Shown: positions 34,914 through 45,013, counted from the first letter of the stretch. The stretch is DNA of 64,000 bases from Clostridia bacterium (GCA_017452525.1 JAFTMG010000005.1:1-64000); one strand, 5' to 3'. Translations and numbers: made by a program. Notes: generated by a model from the letters alone, not told the origin.

Positions 34914-35103
34914 TCCGCGGATTGCCCCAAATCGAATTGCTCAGCGGTAAAAACACAACCGCTTGCAATAAAGGTTGAATAAACCGCTCCACCCTATCGG
35001 AAGGAATCTCGCGCCGCACGCGGCGCGGATTTACCACCGATATGCCGCCGAACCTGACAATTCGGCAGCAAGAAATTAACTTGCATATAGGAGGATTTAT
35101 ACT
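34914..35103 (+). promoter_or_regulatory. Structured 190-nt spacer before rpsH
   Basis: No gene. It has GCGCCGC/GCGGCGC (about 35010-35025) and TGCCG...CGGCA (about 35042-35070) hairpins without T runs, so it looks regulatory rather than terminating. In other bacteria S8 represses this region of the spc operon. No promoter is clear. Confidence 0.5.
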
Positions 35104-35502
35104 ATGCAAATGTCAGACGTAATTGCCGATATGCTCACCAGAATCCGCAACGCAAACGATGCGAAGCACGCGACTGTTGATATTCCGGCATCCAACATGA
35201 AGAAGGCTATTGCCGATATCCTGGTCGCTGAGGGTTATGTCAAGAGCTATCAGACCATCGAAGATGGTAAGCAGGGCGTTATCCGCGTTACTCTCAAGTA
35301 CACCAACGGTAAACAGAAGGTCATTCGTGGCATTCGCCGCGTATCCAAGCCCGGTCTGCGTGTATACGCCGGCTACGAGGATATGCCGAAGGTTATGAAC
35401 GGTCTGGGCATCGCTATCGTTTCCACCTCTAAGGGCATCATGACCGACAAAAAGGCACGCACCCTGAAGGTCGGCGGCGAAGTTCTTGCCTTTGTCTGGT
35501 AA
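35104..35502 (+). CDS. rpsH: 30S ribosomal protein S8
   Basis: 132 residues, [22 protein letters not shown] start and the [17 protein letters not shown] C-terminal block that binds 16S helix 21 (here [16 protein letters not shown]). AGGAGG serves the ATG. A known translational repressor in other species, and the spacer just upstream is its plausible target. Confidence 0.98.
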   Translation: MQMSDVIADMLTRIRNANDAKHATVDIPASNMKKAIADILVAEGYVKSYQTIEDGKQGVIRVTLKYTNGKQKVIRGIRRVSKPGLRVYAGYEDMPKVMNGLGIAIVSTSKGIMTDKKARTLKVGGEVLAFVW

Positions 35503-35523
35503 TAAAAGCGGGAGGTAAAGAAC

Positions 35524-36069
35524 ATGTCAAGAATTGGTAGAATGCCTATTGCGATCCCCGCAAACGTAACTGTGACCATTGACGAGGCAGCTCACGTTGT
35601 CAGTGTCAAGGGTCCTAAGGGAACTCTCACTGAGAATTATCACAGCCTGATCACCGTTAAGGTAGAGGGCAATGAGGTGATCGTCGAGCGTCACGCTGAG
35701 GATAACCTCAATAAGGCTCTGCACGGTACTACCCGCGCGAACGTTGCCAACATGATCGAAGGCGTACTCAACGGCTTCACCAAGAAGCTCGAGATCGTCG
35801 GTGTTGGTTACAAGGCTGCAAAGCAGGGCAAGACTCTGGTACTCAACCTCGGTCACTCCCATCCGATCAAGATCGATGAGGCTGACGGTATCACTTACAC
35901 CGTTACCGATTCCATCAAGATCGACGTCAGCGGTATTGATAAGCAGAAGGTCGGCGCAGCCGCAGCCTTCATTCGCTCCAAGCGTCCGCCTGAGCCGTAT
36001 CATGGCAAGGGTGTCAAGTACGTTGACGAAGTTATCCGTCGCAAGGTCGGTAAGGCCAGCGGTAAGTAA
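35524..36069 (+). CDS. rplF: 50S ribosomal protein L6
   Basis: 181 residues, two related domains: MSRIGRMPIAIPANVTVTID start and the RPPEPYHGKGVKYVDEVIRR end are diagnostic. Lies near the factor-binding site. GGGAGG serves the ATG. Confidence 0.98.
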   Translation: MSRIGRMPIAIPANVTVTIDEAAHVVSVKGPKGTLTENYHSLITVKVEGNEVIVERHAEDNLNKALHGTTRANVANMIEGVLNGFTKKLEIVGVGYKAAKQGKTLVLNLGHSHPIKIDEADGITYTVTDSIKIDVSGIDKQKVGAAAAFIRSKRPPEPYHGKGVKYVDEVIRRKVGKASGK

Positions 36070-36088
36070 TTGAAAGGAGTGGACAGAA

Positions 36089-36448
36089 ATGGTATCGAGA
36101 AAAGATTCTAATCAGACTCGTCTGAAGAGACATAAGAGAGTCAGAGCGAAGATCTCCGGCACTGCCGCTCGTCCTCGTCTCTGCGTATATCGCTCCAACG
36201 CACACATCAGTGCTCAGATCATTGATGACGTTGCAGGCGTAACCCTTGTTTCCGCTTCCACCCAGGAGAAGGATTTCGAGGGCATTGGCAGCAACAAGGA
36301 AGCTGCCAGAAAGGTCGGCGCAAAGCTGGCTGAAAAGGCATTGGCTAAGGGTATCACCGAAGTCGTATTCGACAGAGGCGGCTATCTTTATCACGGACGT
36401 GTATCGGAGTTGGCTGACGGCGCTCGCGAGGGCGGCCTGAAGTTCTGA
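36089..36448 (+). CDS. rplR: 50S ribosomal protein L18
   Basis: 119 residues, 5S rRNA binder: [21 protein letters not shown] and [24 protein letters not shown] are typical. AAGGAGTG serves the ATG. Confidence 0.98.
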   Translation: MVSRKDSNQTRLKRHKRVRAKISGTAARPRLCVYRSNAHISAQIIDDVAGVTLVSASTQEKDFEGIGSNKEAARKVGAKLAEKALAKGITEVVFDRGGYLYHGRVSELADGAREGGLKF

Positions 36449-36522
36449 TCGGGATTCCCGTTCAGTCCGGTTTGTACACTGTTCAAACAAATTAATTTTG
36501 AACATTTCAGGAGAAAAATAAC

Positions 36523-37029
36523 ATGGCTAACATTATTAATGTCAACGAGCTCGAGCTTCTGCCCGAACAGCTTGTTGCACTGAACCGTGTTTCCAAGACC
36601 GTAAAAGGTGGTCGTGTTGCCCGTTTTGCTGCACTGATGGTTGTCGGTGACGGTAACGGTCATGTCGGCGTAGGTCTCGGAAAAGCAGCTGAGGTTCCCG
36701 AAGCTATCCGCAAGGGCATTGAAGATGCAAAGAAGAACATGATTACCGTATCCCTCAAGGGTACTACCATTCCTCACGAGGTTATCGGTGAGTTTGGTGC
36801 AGGCAAGGTTATCCTGAAGCCCGCTGCAAACGGTACCGGTATCATCGCAGGTGACAAGGTCAGAAAGGTTCTGCAGCTGGCAGGCATTCACAACGTTCGC
36901 GCTAAGTGCCTCCGCTCCAACAACCCCACCAACGTTGTCAAGGCTACGATCGAGGGTCTGAAGGCTCTGCGTACCGCTGAAGAAGTTGCGAAGATCCGTG
37001 ACATCAGCGTTGAGCAGGTCAAAGGTTGA
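36523..37029 (+). CDS. rpsE: 30S ribosomal protein S5
   Basis: 168 residues. Contains [28 protein letters not shown], the dsRNA-binding fold tied to translational fidelity. Preceded by CAGGAG and a 74-nt gap after rplR. rpmD follows at 37046. Confidence 0.98.
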   Translation: MANIINVNELELLPEQLVALNRVSKTVKGGRVARFAALMVVGDGNGHVGVGLGKAAEVPEAIRKGIEDAKKNMITVSLKGTTIPHEVIGEFGAGKVILKPAANGTGIIAGDKVRKVLQLAGIHNVRAKCLRSNNPTNVVKATIEGLKALRTAEEVAKIRDISVEQVKG

Positions 37030-37045
37030 TAGGAGGTACTGAACA

Positions 37046-37219
37046 ATGAAGAAAGTAACTCTTGTTAAAAGCCTGATCGGTGCCATCCCCAATCAGAAGG
37101 CAACCGCAAAGTCTCTGGGTCTGCGCAAGATCGGCGATAGCATCGTTTGCAAGGATGATGCTGTGCTGGCCGGCAAGATCAGAGTACTCGCACACCTTGT
37201 CAAGGTAGAAAACGCTTAA
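37046..37219 (+). CDS. rpmD: 50S ribosomal protein L30
   Basis: 57 residues, [20 protein letters not shown] start, then [16 protein letters not shown], the family motif. AGGAGG serves the ATG at 37046. It sits in its standard place between rpsE and rplO. Confidence 0.96.
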   Translation: MKKVTLVKSLIGAIPNQKATAKSLGLRKIGDSIVCKDDAVLAGKIRVLAHLVKVENA

Positions 37220-37233
37220 GGAGGAAACGGAAA

Positions 37234-37674
37234 ATGAAGCTTCATGAACTCAAACCCGCTGAAGGTTCTGCCACCAAGTCGTTCAGAGTTGGTAGAGGTG
37301 CCGGTTCCGGCAACGGCAAGACCGCAGGTAAGGGTCACAAGGGTCAGAACGCTCGCTCCGGCGGCGGTGTAAGACCCGGTTTCGAAGGTGGCCAGATTCC
37401 GCTGTACAGAAAGCTTCCCAAGAGAGGCTTCCACAATAAGTTTGGCAACACTTACTCTATTGTTAACGTCGATGTATTCAATAAGTTTGAAGACGGTGCA
37501 GTAGTCGACCTCGCTGCTCTGATGGAGAAGAAGATCGTTCGCAAGGCTAACGACGGTCTGAAGGTCCTCGGTAACGGTGAGATCACCAAAAAAATCACCG
37601 TGAAAGCGGCAGTCTTTTCTGCAACCGCTAAAGAAAAGATAGAAGCAGCAGGTGGAAAGATCGAGGTGGAATAA
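37234..37674 (+). CDS. rplO: 50S ribosomal protein L15
   Basis: 146 residues; [22 protein letters not shown] start, then the Gly-rich arm [18 protein letters not shown] and [18 protein letters not shown] late 50S assembly protein. Its stop lies one base before the secY GTG. Confidence 0.98.
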   Translation: MKLHELKPAEGSATKSFRVGRGAGSGNGKTAGKGHKGQNARSGGGVRPGFEGGQIPLYRKLPKRGFHNKFGNTYSIVNVDVFNKFEDGAVVDLAALMEKKIVRKANDGLKVLGNGEITKKITVKAAVFSATAKEKIEAAGGKIEVE

Positions 37675-37675
37675 G

Positions 37676-38992
37676 GTGTTTCAGACGTTAAAAAATGCTT
37701 GGAAGGTTCCGGAACTCAAGTCAAAGCTCCTCTTCACATTGCTTATCGTCGTCCTTTACCGCTTGGGTGCAAATATTCCTGTTCCGTGGGTCAGTGCTGA
37801 CGTATTGACTCAGTTCAAGGAACTGACTGCCGGATCGATTTTCCAGTATATGAACCTGCTCTCCGGTGAAGCATTCGGACGAGCAACCCTGTTTGCACTG
37901 TCTGTTTCTCCCTATATCACAGCATCCATCGTGATTCAGCTGCTGACCATCGCCATTCCCGCGCTTGAAAAGCTTGCAAAGAGTGGTGAGGAAGGCAAGA
38001 AGAAGATCACTGCCATTACCCGCTACTGCACGGTAGCGCTGGCACTGATCACCGCTTGGGGTTACTCCGCGTACCTCAAGAGCACCGGTATGCTGACCAA
38101 CGACTCTGTCTTCGCTCAGATCGTCATCATCGCTTGCTACTGCGCAGGCGCATCCTTGATCATGTGGTTGGCAGAGAAGATCAATGAAAAGGGAATTGGC
38201 AACGGTATTTCCATCATTCTGTTTGCGAACATCATCGCAAGCGTTCCCTCCATGGTTTCCAGTCTCTGGTACATGGTATTCACTCAGGGTGGCTTCAAGG
38301 GCTTCAGCGTATTCGGTCTGATCCTTGCCATCTTTACCGTGATCGGCCTGGCAGCAGTTGTTGTCCTGGTCGTCTGGTTCACCAACTCGGAAAGAAGAAT
38401 TCCGATCCAGTATGCTAAGAGAGTTGTCGGCCGTAAGATGTATGGCGGTCAGTCCTCCAATCTTCCGATCTCTCTGAACATGAACGGCGTTATGCCGATC
38501 ATCTTCGCATCCTCGATCGTTTCTCTTCCCGCAACGATCGCTGCATTCTTCCCCAACAGCAGCTTCTGGCAGGGTGTTCTGAACGTATTCAACTACACCA
38601 GCCCCCTGTATCTGGTGCTGTACATCATTCTGATCTTTGCTTTTGCATTCTTCTACGTGATGATCAGCTTCAACCCCATCGAAGTTGCTAACAACATCAA
38701 GAATAACGGTGGTGCTGTTCCCGGTATTCGTACCGGTCGTCCTACTGCAGAGTTCATCTCTAAGGTACTGAACCGTATCACCCTTCTGAGCGCACTTTTC
38801 TTGGCTTTCATTGCCGGCTTCCCGATTCTGGTCAACATGATCATCATGTGGATCGATTCGACCAACACCGCATTCACCGCATTCGCATTCGGAGGCTCCT
38901 CCATGCTGATCGTTGTCGGTGTTGCGCTGGAAACCTTCCGCGATATCGAAGCTCAGATGACAATGCGCAACTATAAGGGATTCCTTGACTGA
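37676..38992 (+). CDS. secY: Protein translocase channel subunit SecY
   Basis: The membrane pore of the general secretion system. About 438 residues and ten spans; SPYITASIVIQLL and RRIPIQYAKRVVGRKMYGGQ are signatures. The start is GTG at 37676, with GAGGTGG at the rplO end; an ATG at 37652 lies inside rplO and is poorly placed. adk follows after 28 nt. Confidence 0.97.
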   Translation: MFQTLKNAWKVPELKSKLLFTLLIVVLYRLGANIPVPWVSADVLTQFKELTAGSIFQYMNLLSGEAFGRATLFALSVSPYITASIVIQLLTIAIPALEKLAKSGEEGKKKITAITRYCTVALALITAWGYSAYLKSTGMLTNDSVFAQIVIIACYCAGASLIMWLAEKINEKGIGNGISIILFANIIASVPSMVSSLWYMVFTQGGFKGFSVFGLILAIFTVIGLAAVVVLVVWFTNSERRIPIQYAKRVVGRKMYGGQSSNLPISLNMNGVMPIIFASSIVSLPATIAAFFPNSSFWQGVLNVFNYTSPLYLVLYIILIFAFAFFYVMISFNPIEVANNIKNNGGAVPGIRTGRPTAEFISKVLNRITLLSALFLAFIAGFPILVNMIIMWIDSTNTAFTAFAFGGSSMLIVVGVALETFRDIEAQMTMRNYKGFLD

Positions 38993-39020
38993 TAACAAAC
39001 AGGATTTACGGAGAATAGTT

Positions 39021-39656
39021 ATGAATTTGATTATTATGGGCGCTCCCGGCGCCGGGAAAGGTACTCAGTCTGAGAACATTTCCGCAAAATTCAACATCCC
39101 CGCAATTTCGACAGGCGATATTTTGCGTAGCGCCATCAAGGGCGGTACCGAGCTTGGTAAGCAGGCTCAGTCCTATATCGACGCAGGCAAATTGGTCCCC
39201 GATGCTGTTGTGATCGATATCATCAAAGAACATCTCGCTACAGATGCTTGTAAGAATGGATTCATCCTGGATGGCTTCCCGCGCTCTATCCCTCAGGCAG
39301 AAGCGCTCGACGCCATGGGCGTACAGATCGATGCAGTCCTTTCCCTTGAGGTTCCCGATGAGACGATCGTCACTCGTATGAGTGGCCGTCGCACCTGCCT
39401 CAAGTGCGGCGCATCCTATCATGTACTGTATAAGCCCTCGGCAACCGCAGATGTCTGCGACAAGTGCGGTGCTGAGTTGGTAATTCGTGCGGATGACAAA
39501 CCCGAAACTGTTCTCAATCGCCTGAACACCTTCCATAGCCAGACCGAGCCGGTCAAGAGCTATTACGCAGCAAAGGGCAAACTGATCTGCGTAGAGGGTC
39601 AGGAAGAGGTTGCCGATACCACCAAGCTGGTATTCGAGGCACTGAGCAAGGTTTGA
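39021..39656 (+). CDS. adk: Adenylate kinase, zinc-lid form
   Basis: Interconverts ATP, AMP and ADP. 211 residues with P-loop GAPGAGKGTQ, the GFPRS motif and a LID holding CLKC and CDKC, which bind zinc in Gram-positive enzymes. ATG at 39021 after GGAGAATAGTT. Standard neighbour of secY. Confidence 0.98.
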   Translation: MNLIIMGAPGAGKGTQSENISAKFNIPAISTGDILRSAIKGGTELGKQAQSYIDAGKLVPDAVVIDIIKEHLATDACKNGFILDGFPRSIPQAEALDAMGVQIDAVLSLEVPDETIVTRMSGRRTCLKCGASYHVLYKPSATADVCDKCGAELVIRADDKPETVLNRLNTFHSQTEPVKSYYAAKGKLICVEGQEEVADTTKLVFEALSKV

Positions 39657-39665
39657 TTCGAGCTG

Positions 39666-39691
39666 GATGGCAACGGGATCCCGTTGCCATC
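39666..39691 (+). repeat. 26-bp perfect palindrome between adk and map
   Basis: Centred on GGGATCCC, perfectly self-complementary from 39666 to 39691, followed by a second hairpin GGAGC/GCTCC near 39705-39719. Neither has a T run. Confidence 0.85.
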
Positions 39692-39751
39692 GGATCGGAT
39701 CCTTGGAGCGCGAAGCTCCGAAACTCAGAAAGGTATGGTCACCGTAGCCAA

Positions 39752-40513
39752 ATGATACAGATCAAGAACTCACTTCAGATTGCTGCCATGAAAGATGCCG
39801 GCCGCATCACGGGGGAAGCGTTGCTGACAGCCCGGGATGCCCTTCATGCCGGCATGACTACCAAGCAACTGGATGACATCATTCGCCGGTATATTGAGAA
39901 GTGCGGCGCAAAGCCCTCCTTCCTCGGATACGGCGGTTTTCCCGGAAGCGCCTGCATCTCCATCAACGACGAGGTGATCCACGGGATCCCGTCTCATAAG
40001 ACGATGATCCGCGAGGGCGATATCGTCAAGGTGGACGTGGGAGCCTTCTATAAAGGATTTCACGGTGATGCCGCCAGAACCATTGCGGTAGGGGAGGTCA
40101 GTGATCAAGCGAAAAAGCTGATTGAAGTTACTCGCAACAGCTTCTTTGCCGGTCTTGCTCAGGTTCGTCCCGGAAATCGGATCGGAGACGTCGGTTCCGC
40201 CATTCAGAAGGTCGTGGAGGATCACGGCTTCAGCGTGGTGCGCCGCTATGTCGGTCACGGGATCGGTCATGAGCTTCATGAATCTCCCGACGTACCCAAT
40301 TTTGGTACGGCAGGCAGAGGTGTTCGGATCTGTTCCGGCATGGCACTTGCCATTGAACCCATGGTAAACGTCGGAACCCATGAGGTGAGAGAGCTTTCCG
40401 ACGGTTGGACGGTCAAGACCGCAGACCGCTCGCTCTCCGCCCACTATGAAAACACGGTTGCCTTGACGGACAACGGTGCGCTGGTTCTGACACAGATCGA
40501 GAAAGACTGGTAA
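39752..40513 (+). CDS. map: Methionine aminopeptidase, type I
   Basis: Removes the N-terminal methionine from nascent proteins. 253 residues, with [20 protein letters not shown] (His), the metal ligands D ([18 protein letters not shown]), H in [11 protein letters not shown] in AIEPMVN and a final E. No strong ribosome-binding site is visible at 39752; the palindrome at 39666 lies ahead. Confidence 0.97.
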   Translation: MIQIKNSLQIAAMKDAGRITGEALLTARDALHAGMTTKQLDDIIRRYIEKCGAKPSFLGYGGFPGSACISINDEVIHGIPSHKTMIREGDIVKVDVGAFYKGFHGDAARTIAVGEVSDQAKKLIEVTRNSFFAGLAQVRPGNRIGDVGSAIQKVVEDHGFSVVRRYVGHGIGHELHESPDVPNFGTAGRGVRICSGMALAIEPMVNVGTHEVRELSDGWTVKTADRSLSAHYENTVALTDNGALVLTQIEKDW

Positions 40514-40548
40514 AGCACACAAACCACCAAGTGAGGGAGGGAATCAAA

Positions 40549-40767
40549 TTGCCGAAGGATGATGTCATTGAATTTGAAGGTGTGGTAGTTGAGGCAATGC
40601 CCAACGCAACCTTCAAGGTAAAGCTTCCGAATGAGCATATCGTTATCGCTCATATTTCGGGTAAGCTGCGCATGAATTATATCCGAATTTTGCCGGGTGA
40701 TAAGGTTACTGTTGAAGTATCCGTATACGACCTTGACAAGGGTCGCATCACTTGGCGTGCTAAATAA
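40549..40767 (+). CDS. infA: Translation initiation factor IF-1
   Basis: 72 residues, OB fold: [25 protein letters not shown] and [22 protein letters not shown] are diagnostic. The start is TTG at 40549 with GGGAGGG at 40535-40541, giving the exact family length; a GTG further upstream would sit within that ribosome-binding site. Confidence 0.97.
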   Translation: MPKDDVIEFEGVVVEAMPNATFKVKLPNEHIVIAHISGKLRMNYIRILPGDKVTVEVSVYDLDKGRITWRAK

Positions 40768-40794
40768 CGCTAAAGAAAGGAATGGTGTAGTACA

Positions 40795-40908
40795 ATGAAG
40801 GTAAAGCCATCCGTTAAGAAGATCTGCGAAAAGTGCAAGATCATTAAGAGAAAAGGTCGCGTCATGGTCATCTGCGAGAACCCCAAGCATAAGCAGAGAC
40901 AGGGCTAA
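40795..40908 (+). CDS. rpmJ: 50S ribosomal protein L36, zinc form
   Basis: 37 residues with [21 protein letters not shown], and zinc ligands C11, C14, C27 and H32. AAAGGAATGG precedes the ATG. Standard place between infA and rpsM. Confidence 0.97.
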   Translation: MKVKPSVKKICEKCKIIKRKGRVMVICENPKHKQRQG

Positions 40909-40943
40909 GCCAACAACAAAACCAATCAGAGAGGTGAAAAAGC

Positions 40944-41312
40944 ATGGCTCGTATAGCTGGTGTTGATATTCCGAATCAGAAGCGCGTTGAGATTGCTCTT
41001 ACCTATATTTACGGTATCGGCCGCAGCAGCGCAATCGAAATCCTGGCAAAGACCGGCATCAATCCGGACACCCGCGCCAAGGATCTGACCGAAGAAGAAG
41101 TTGCAAAGCTTCGTGATGTTATTGAGAACGAGTACACCGTAGAGGGTGACCTCCGCCGTGAAGTCGGTCTGAACATCAAGAGAATGCAGGAGATCAACTG
41201 CTACCGCGGTATCAGACACAGAAGAGGTCTGCCGGTAAGAGGTCAGAGAACCAAGACCAATGCAAGAACACGTAAGGGTCCCGCAAAGACCATTGCAAAC
41301 AAGAAGAAGTAA
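40944..41312 (+). CDS. rpsM: 30S ribosomal protein S13
   Basis: 122 residues: [22 protein letters not shown] start, then GRSSAIEIL and [22 protein letters not shown] end. Contacts the P-site tRNA and L5. GAGAGGTG serves the ATG. Confidence 0.98.
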   Translation: MARIAGVDIPNQKRVEIALTYIYGIGRSSAIEILAKTGINPDTRAKDLTEEEVAKLRDVIENEYTVEGDLRREVGLNIKRMQEINCYRGIRHRRGLPVRGQRTKTNARTRKGPAKTIANKKK

Positions 41313-41328
41313 AGGAGTGGCATAAAAG

Positions 41329-41724
41329 ATGGCAAAAGTTACTGCGAAAGCTGTCAAGAAGCGTCGCGAGCGTAAGAACATCGAAAAAGGTGCTGTTCAT
41401 ATTCGCGCAACGTTCAACAACACGATCGTAACCATCACCGATACCGCCGGAAACGCTGTATCTTGGGCATCCGCCGGTGAGCTCGGTTTCAAGGGTTCCA
41501 GAAAATCTACTCCGTATGCCGCTCAGACTGCAGCTGAAACCGCTGCAAAGGCTGCTATGGAACATGGTATGAAGACCGTTGAAGTATTCGTGAAGGGTCC
41601 CGGCTCCGGCCGTGAGTCCGCAATCCGCGCACTGGAGACCGTTGGTCTGCAGATCACGCTGATCAAGGACGTTACCCCCATCCCGCACAACGGTTGCAGA
41701 CCGCCTAAGCGCAGACGCGTATAA
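41329..41724 (+). CDS. rpsK: 30S ribosomal protein S11
   Basis: 131 residues; [40 protein letters not shown] and [14 protein letters not shown] are signatures. Part of the 30S platform. AAGGAGTGG serves the ATG. Confidence 0.98.
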   Translation: MAKVTAKAVKKRRERKNIEKGAVHIRATFNNTIVTITDTAGNAVSWASAGELGFKGSRKSTPYAAQTAAETAAKAAMEHGMKTVEVFVKGPGSGRESAIRALETVGLQITLIKDVTPIPHNGCRPPKRRRV

Positions 41725-41747
41725 TCAAATAGGGAGGATAAATAGTT

Positions 41748-42374
41748 ATGGCAAGATATACCGGACCTGTTTGCAGACTGTGCCGCAGAGAAGGCACCAA
41801 GCTGTTCCTGAAGGGCGATCGTTGCACTTCCGGAAAGTGCGCACTGGATCGCAGAAATACTGCTCCCGGTCAGCACGGCGCAGCAAACAAGAAGATGAAG
41901 GAGTATGGTGTTCAGTTCCGTGAGAAGCAGAAGACCAGAAGATATTACGGTGTCCTCGAGAAGCAGTTTGTAAACTACTACGAGGAGGCTGAGCGCACCC
42001 AGGGCATGACCGGTGAGAACCTGCTCAAGCTGCTGGAGCGTCGTCTTGACAATGTTGTCTACAGAATGGGCATGGCAGAGAGCCGCAACGAAGCTCGCCA
42101 GCTGGTTCTGCACGAGCATTTCTCCGTGAACGGCAAGAAGGTTAACGTTCCTTCTATCATCGTTCGCGTAGGTGATGTTGTTAAGGTTATGGATAATTTC
42201 CGCAATTCCCCCAAGTGCAAGGCTCTGGCTGAGGCTATGCCCGCCAAGATCGCACCCAAGTGGCTGGAAACCGATAAGGAAAATCTCTCCGCAAAGGTAG
42301 TTGCAATGCCTGAGAGAGACGACATTGATTTCCCGTTCAACGAACAGCTTATCGTCGAGCTCTACTCCAAGTAA
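41748..42374 (+). CDS. rpsD: 30S ribosomal protein S4, zinc form
   Basis: 208 residues, primary 16S binder. N-terminal zinc ligands C9, C12, C26 and C31; S4 RNA-binding domain with [28 protein letters not shown] serves the ATG. In many bacteria it represses the alpha operon. Confidence 0.98.
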   Translation: MARYTGPVCRLCRREGTKLFLKGDRCTSGKCALDRRNTAPGQHGAANKKMKEYGVQFREKQKTRRYYGVLEKQFVNYYEEAERTQGMTGENLLKLLERRLDNVVYRMGMAESRNEARQLVLHEHFSVNGKKVNVPSIIVRVGDVVKVMDNFRNSPKCKALAEAMPAKIAPKWLETDKENLSAKVVAMPERDDIDFPFNEQLIVELYSK

Positions 42375-42484
42375 TATCCGCTGTCTGCTTACATGCAGCC
42401 GCGGATCTTACGGATGGCGGTATGCGTGTAACAGAGAGAAGCATCTGAAGAATGTATGCAAAATTTTAAGGAGGGTTATTTGGA

Positions 42485-43459
42485 ATGATTGAGATAGAGA
42501 AGCCCAATATTACAACCGTGAATTTGAGTGATGATGGTAAGAGCGGTAAGTTCATCGTGGATCCCCTGGAGCGCGGCTTTGGCATTACCCTCGGCAACTC
42601 TCTCCGCAGAGTTCTGCTGAGCAGCCTGCCCGGCTACGCGGTAACCAGCATCAAGATCGACGGCGTGCTGCATGAATTCTCTGTAGTACCCGGCGTGAAG
42701 GAAGATGTGACCGAGATCGTTCTGAACGTGAAGGGCATCGTCGCCAGACTCCACACCAACGGTCCCAAGACGGTGATCATTGATGTGACCGGCGAGAAGG
42801 ATGTCACCGCGGGAGACATCAAAGTGGATTCCGATATCGAGATTCTCAACCCCGACCACCACATTGCTACGGTAAGCGAGAATGAAAGACTGTATATGGA
42901 GCTGACCTTCGATTCCGGCCGCGGTTACGTTTCTCAGGAGCGTAACAAGCAGATCCATAATTCGTTGCTGGGCACCAACGTGTCCGCACCGATCGGAACG
43001 ATTTACACAGACTCTATCTACACCCCCGTTTATAATGTCAATTATACGGTTGAAAATACCCGTGTCGGTACCGTAACCGACCTTGATAAGCTGACGCTGG
43101 AGGTTCTGACCAACGGAACCATTTCGGCAAAAGAAGCGATTTCGCTCGGTGCCAAGATTCTCAACGAGCATCTCAACTTGTTTGTGGATTTGTCCGATGA
43201 AGCAAAGAAGGCAGAAATCATGGTTGAGAGAGAAGAGACCATCAAGGAGAAGGTCCTTGAGATGACCATTGAGGAGCTTGACATGTCTGTACGCAGTTTC
43301 AACTGCTTGAAGCGTGCCGGCATTGACACAGTGGAAGATCTGACCAACCGTACCGAGGAAGACATGATCAAGGTTCGTAACCTCGGTAAGAAATCGCTGG
43401 AAGAAGTCATCCAGAAGTTGCATTCGCTGGGTCTCGACCTCAAGAAAGAGGAAGAGTAA
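42485..43459 (+). CDS. rpoA: RNA polymerase subunit alpha
   Basis: 324 residues. N-terminal dimerisation domain with [23 protein letters not shown], flexible linker near 235-250, and C-terminal domain with [17 protein letters not shown] and [11 protein letters not shown], which binds UP elements and activators. AAGGAGG precedes the ATG. Confidence 0.98.
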   Translation: MIEIEKPNITTVNLSDDGKSGKFIVDPLERGFGITLGNSLRRVLLSSLPGYAVTSIKIDGVLHEFSVVPGVKEDVTEIVLNVKGIVARLHTNGPKTVIIDVTGEKDVTAGDIKVDSDIEILNPDHHIATVSENERLYMELTFDSGRGYVSQERNKQIHNSLLGTNVSAPIGTIYTDSIYTPVYNVNYTVENTRVGTVTDLDKLTLEVLTNGTISAKEAISLGAKILNEHLNLFVDLSDEAKKAEIMVEREETIKEKVLEMTIEELDMSVRSFNCLKRAGIDTVEDLTNRTEEDMIKVRNLGKKSLEEVIQKLHSLGLDLKKEEE

Positions 43460-43516
43460 TTCCGAAGAACAGAATGCAGAACTGAAAACAAAGTATGTCA
43501 GAAGGAGGAAATATCC

Positions 43517-43867
43517 ATGTCCGGAAACAGAAAGCTTGGCAGACCTACTGCGCATAGAAATGCTATGCTGCGTGGTCTTGTAACTTATCTGCTGGAGAAC
43601 GGTTCTGTGGAAACCACACTTCCCAGAGCAAAGGAAGTTCGTTCTCTCGCTGAAAAAATGATCACTCTCGGCAAGAAGAACACTCTTGCAAGCCGTCGTG
43701 CCGCACTTGCGACCATCACCAAGGAGGATGTAGTTACCAAACTCTTCTCCGAGATCGCTCCCAAGTACGAGAACAGAAACGGTGGTTACACCCAGATCTA
43801 TAAGATGGGTCCCCGCCGCGGTGATGCCGCTGAGATGGCAATCATCAAGCTGATCGACGCAGAGTAA
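43517..43867 (+). CDS. rplQ: 50S ribosomal protein L17
   Basis: 116 residues: [25 protein letters not shown] and [20 protein letters not shown] are characteristic. Last gene of the ribosomal block, with a strong terminator 20 nt later. Confidence 0.98.
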   Translation: MSGNRKLGRPTAHRNAMLRGLVTYLLENGSVETTLPRAKEVRSLAEKMITLGKKNTLASRRAALATITKEDVVTKLFSEIAPKYENRNGGYTQIYKMGPRRGDAAEMAIIKLIDAE

Positions 43868-43885
43868 TCGGTCAAGATATACTGC

Positions 43886-43916
43886 AAACCGCTCCGCCAC
43901 GGCGGAGCGGTTTCTT
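43886..43916 (+). terminator. Terminator of the ribosomal operon
   Basis: AACCGCTCCGCC/GGCGGAGCGGTT, 12-13 bp with a tiny loop, then TTTCTTT. Confidence 0.92.
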
Positions 43917-43958
43917 TGAAAAAAACAGAAATTTTTTGAAGAAATTTCAAAAAAGGTA

Positions 43959-43987
43959 TTGCATTTTTTGAAAAGATGTGGTATAAT
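43959..43987 (+). promoter_or_regulatory. Promoter of tRNA-Val
   Basis: TTGCAT (43959-43964), 17 bp and TATAAT (43982-43987), 14 bp ahead of the tRNA 5' end. Confidence 0.8.
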
Positions 43988-44001
43988 AACAATGTTGTCA
44001 C

Positions 44002-44078
44002 GGAGGCATAGCTCAGTTGGTTAGAGCGCATGCTTGACATGCATGAGGTCATAAGTTCAACTCTTATTGTCTCCACCA
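44002..44078 (+). tRNA. tRNA-Val (anticodon GAC)
   Basis: 77 nt with 3' CCA encoded. Acceptor GGAGGCA pairs with TGTCTCC (one G-T), D arm GCTCAGTTGGTTAGAGC, anticodon arm CATGC-TTGACAT-GCATG with GAC, and T arm ATAAG-TTCAACT-CTTAT. The T loop starts TTCAA as expected. Confidence 0.96.
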
Positions 44079-44112
44079 AACCCTACTTGCGAGAGCGAGT
44101 GGGGTTTCTTTT
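44078..44112 (+). terminator. Terminator after tRNA-Val
   Basis: AAACCCTACTTGC/GCGAGTGGGGTTT with a GAGA-type loop, then CTTTTATTT; starts right at the tRNA end. Confidence 0.8.
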
Positions 44113-44137
44113 ATTTCTTAATCCTCGGAGGATCACG

Positions 44138-45013
44138 ATGAAAAAAAACACGAAGGCGGTCCTGGTTGTAATATCATTGTTGTTATCGGCAAGTGTGGGG
44201 TTGAACGTTTATTTGTTGTTCTTTTCTGCGGAGAGCTATCTGCAATCCACGGAAGAGATCTATATCATGGAATCCGGCATTTTAAGAAACAATCTCAAAA
44301 TGCGACAGACCGGAGAGGTTGAGTTGAATTATGACTTTGACCATGAGGATTATGCGCAGCTGATCGAGCGCTATGAGATCGACTGGATCGCAGGTGAAGG
44401 AAGTGAATTCCAGCGAGCGGTACGTTTGATGGATGAATTTGCGCCGCGTCTGTATCATGAGAGCTGGTATGATAATCATATTGAGATGAAGGCGCTGCCT
44501 TTGTTAGAATACAGTCTTGACAACAGGTCGCAGGGAATCAATTGCCGCAACAAAGCTCAGATTCTCAATGAGATGTGTTTGGCGCTTGGCATCTATTCCA
44601 GAAAGGTATGGATCATGCCGAATTCGGGGTATGATACCGACTGCCATGTGGTGAATGAAATTTGGGATACGGCATATGAAAAGTGGATCATGCTCGATAT
44701 TACCAACAATCAGTATTGGGTCGATGAAAACGGTACCCCGTTGTCTGTATTGGAGATCCGTACAAAGGGGGCAATGCAGAAGTTTTGTACGCCTGTGACG
44801 GTTGGGGAGAAGTTGAACAATCTTGAAAAATTGAAGCAGAAGCATATTTCGGAATTTTTGTATATCATGAAAAACATGGTATATATGCAGTACTGCGATG
44901 TTTATTCGGTCGGAGAATCGGAAACAATCTATCTCTTGTTCCCTGAGAATTTGGATACCGGCTACGATAAATTCATTTCGGCATCTGCCGTGGAAAGACC
45001 TCCTGTTTCATAA
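44138..45013 (+). CDS. Membrane-anchored transglutaminase-like protein
   Basis: A 291-residue protein with an N-terminal signal anchor (about 5-31) and an extracytoplasmic domain. The block around NCRNKAQILNEMCLALGI, CHVVNEIW and WIMLDIT gives the Cys-His-Asp triad order of the transglutaminase/protease fold. Such proteins in Gram-positives are peptidases or envelope proteins, but the substrate is unknown. CGGAGG serves the ATG at 44138. Bounded by the tRNA terminator before and a bidirectional terminator after, so it is an independent transcription unit or reads through from the tRNA; no clear promoter of its own is visible. Confidence 0.78.
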   Translation: MKKNTKAVLVVISLLLSASVGLNVYLLFFSAESYLQSTEEIYIMESGILRNNLKMRQTGEVELNYDFDHEDYAQLIERYEIDWIAGEGSEFQRAVRLMDEFAPRLYHESWYDNHIEMKALPLLEYSLDNRSQGINCRNKAQILNEMCLALGIYSRKVWIMPNSGYDTDCHVVNEIWDTAYEKWIMLDITNNQYWVDENGTPLSVLEIRTKGAMQKFCTPVTVGEKLNNLEKLKQKHISEFLYIMKNMVYMQYCDVYSVGESETIYLLFPENLDTGYDKFISASAVERPPVS

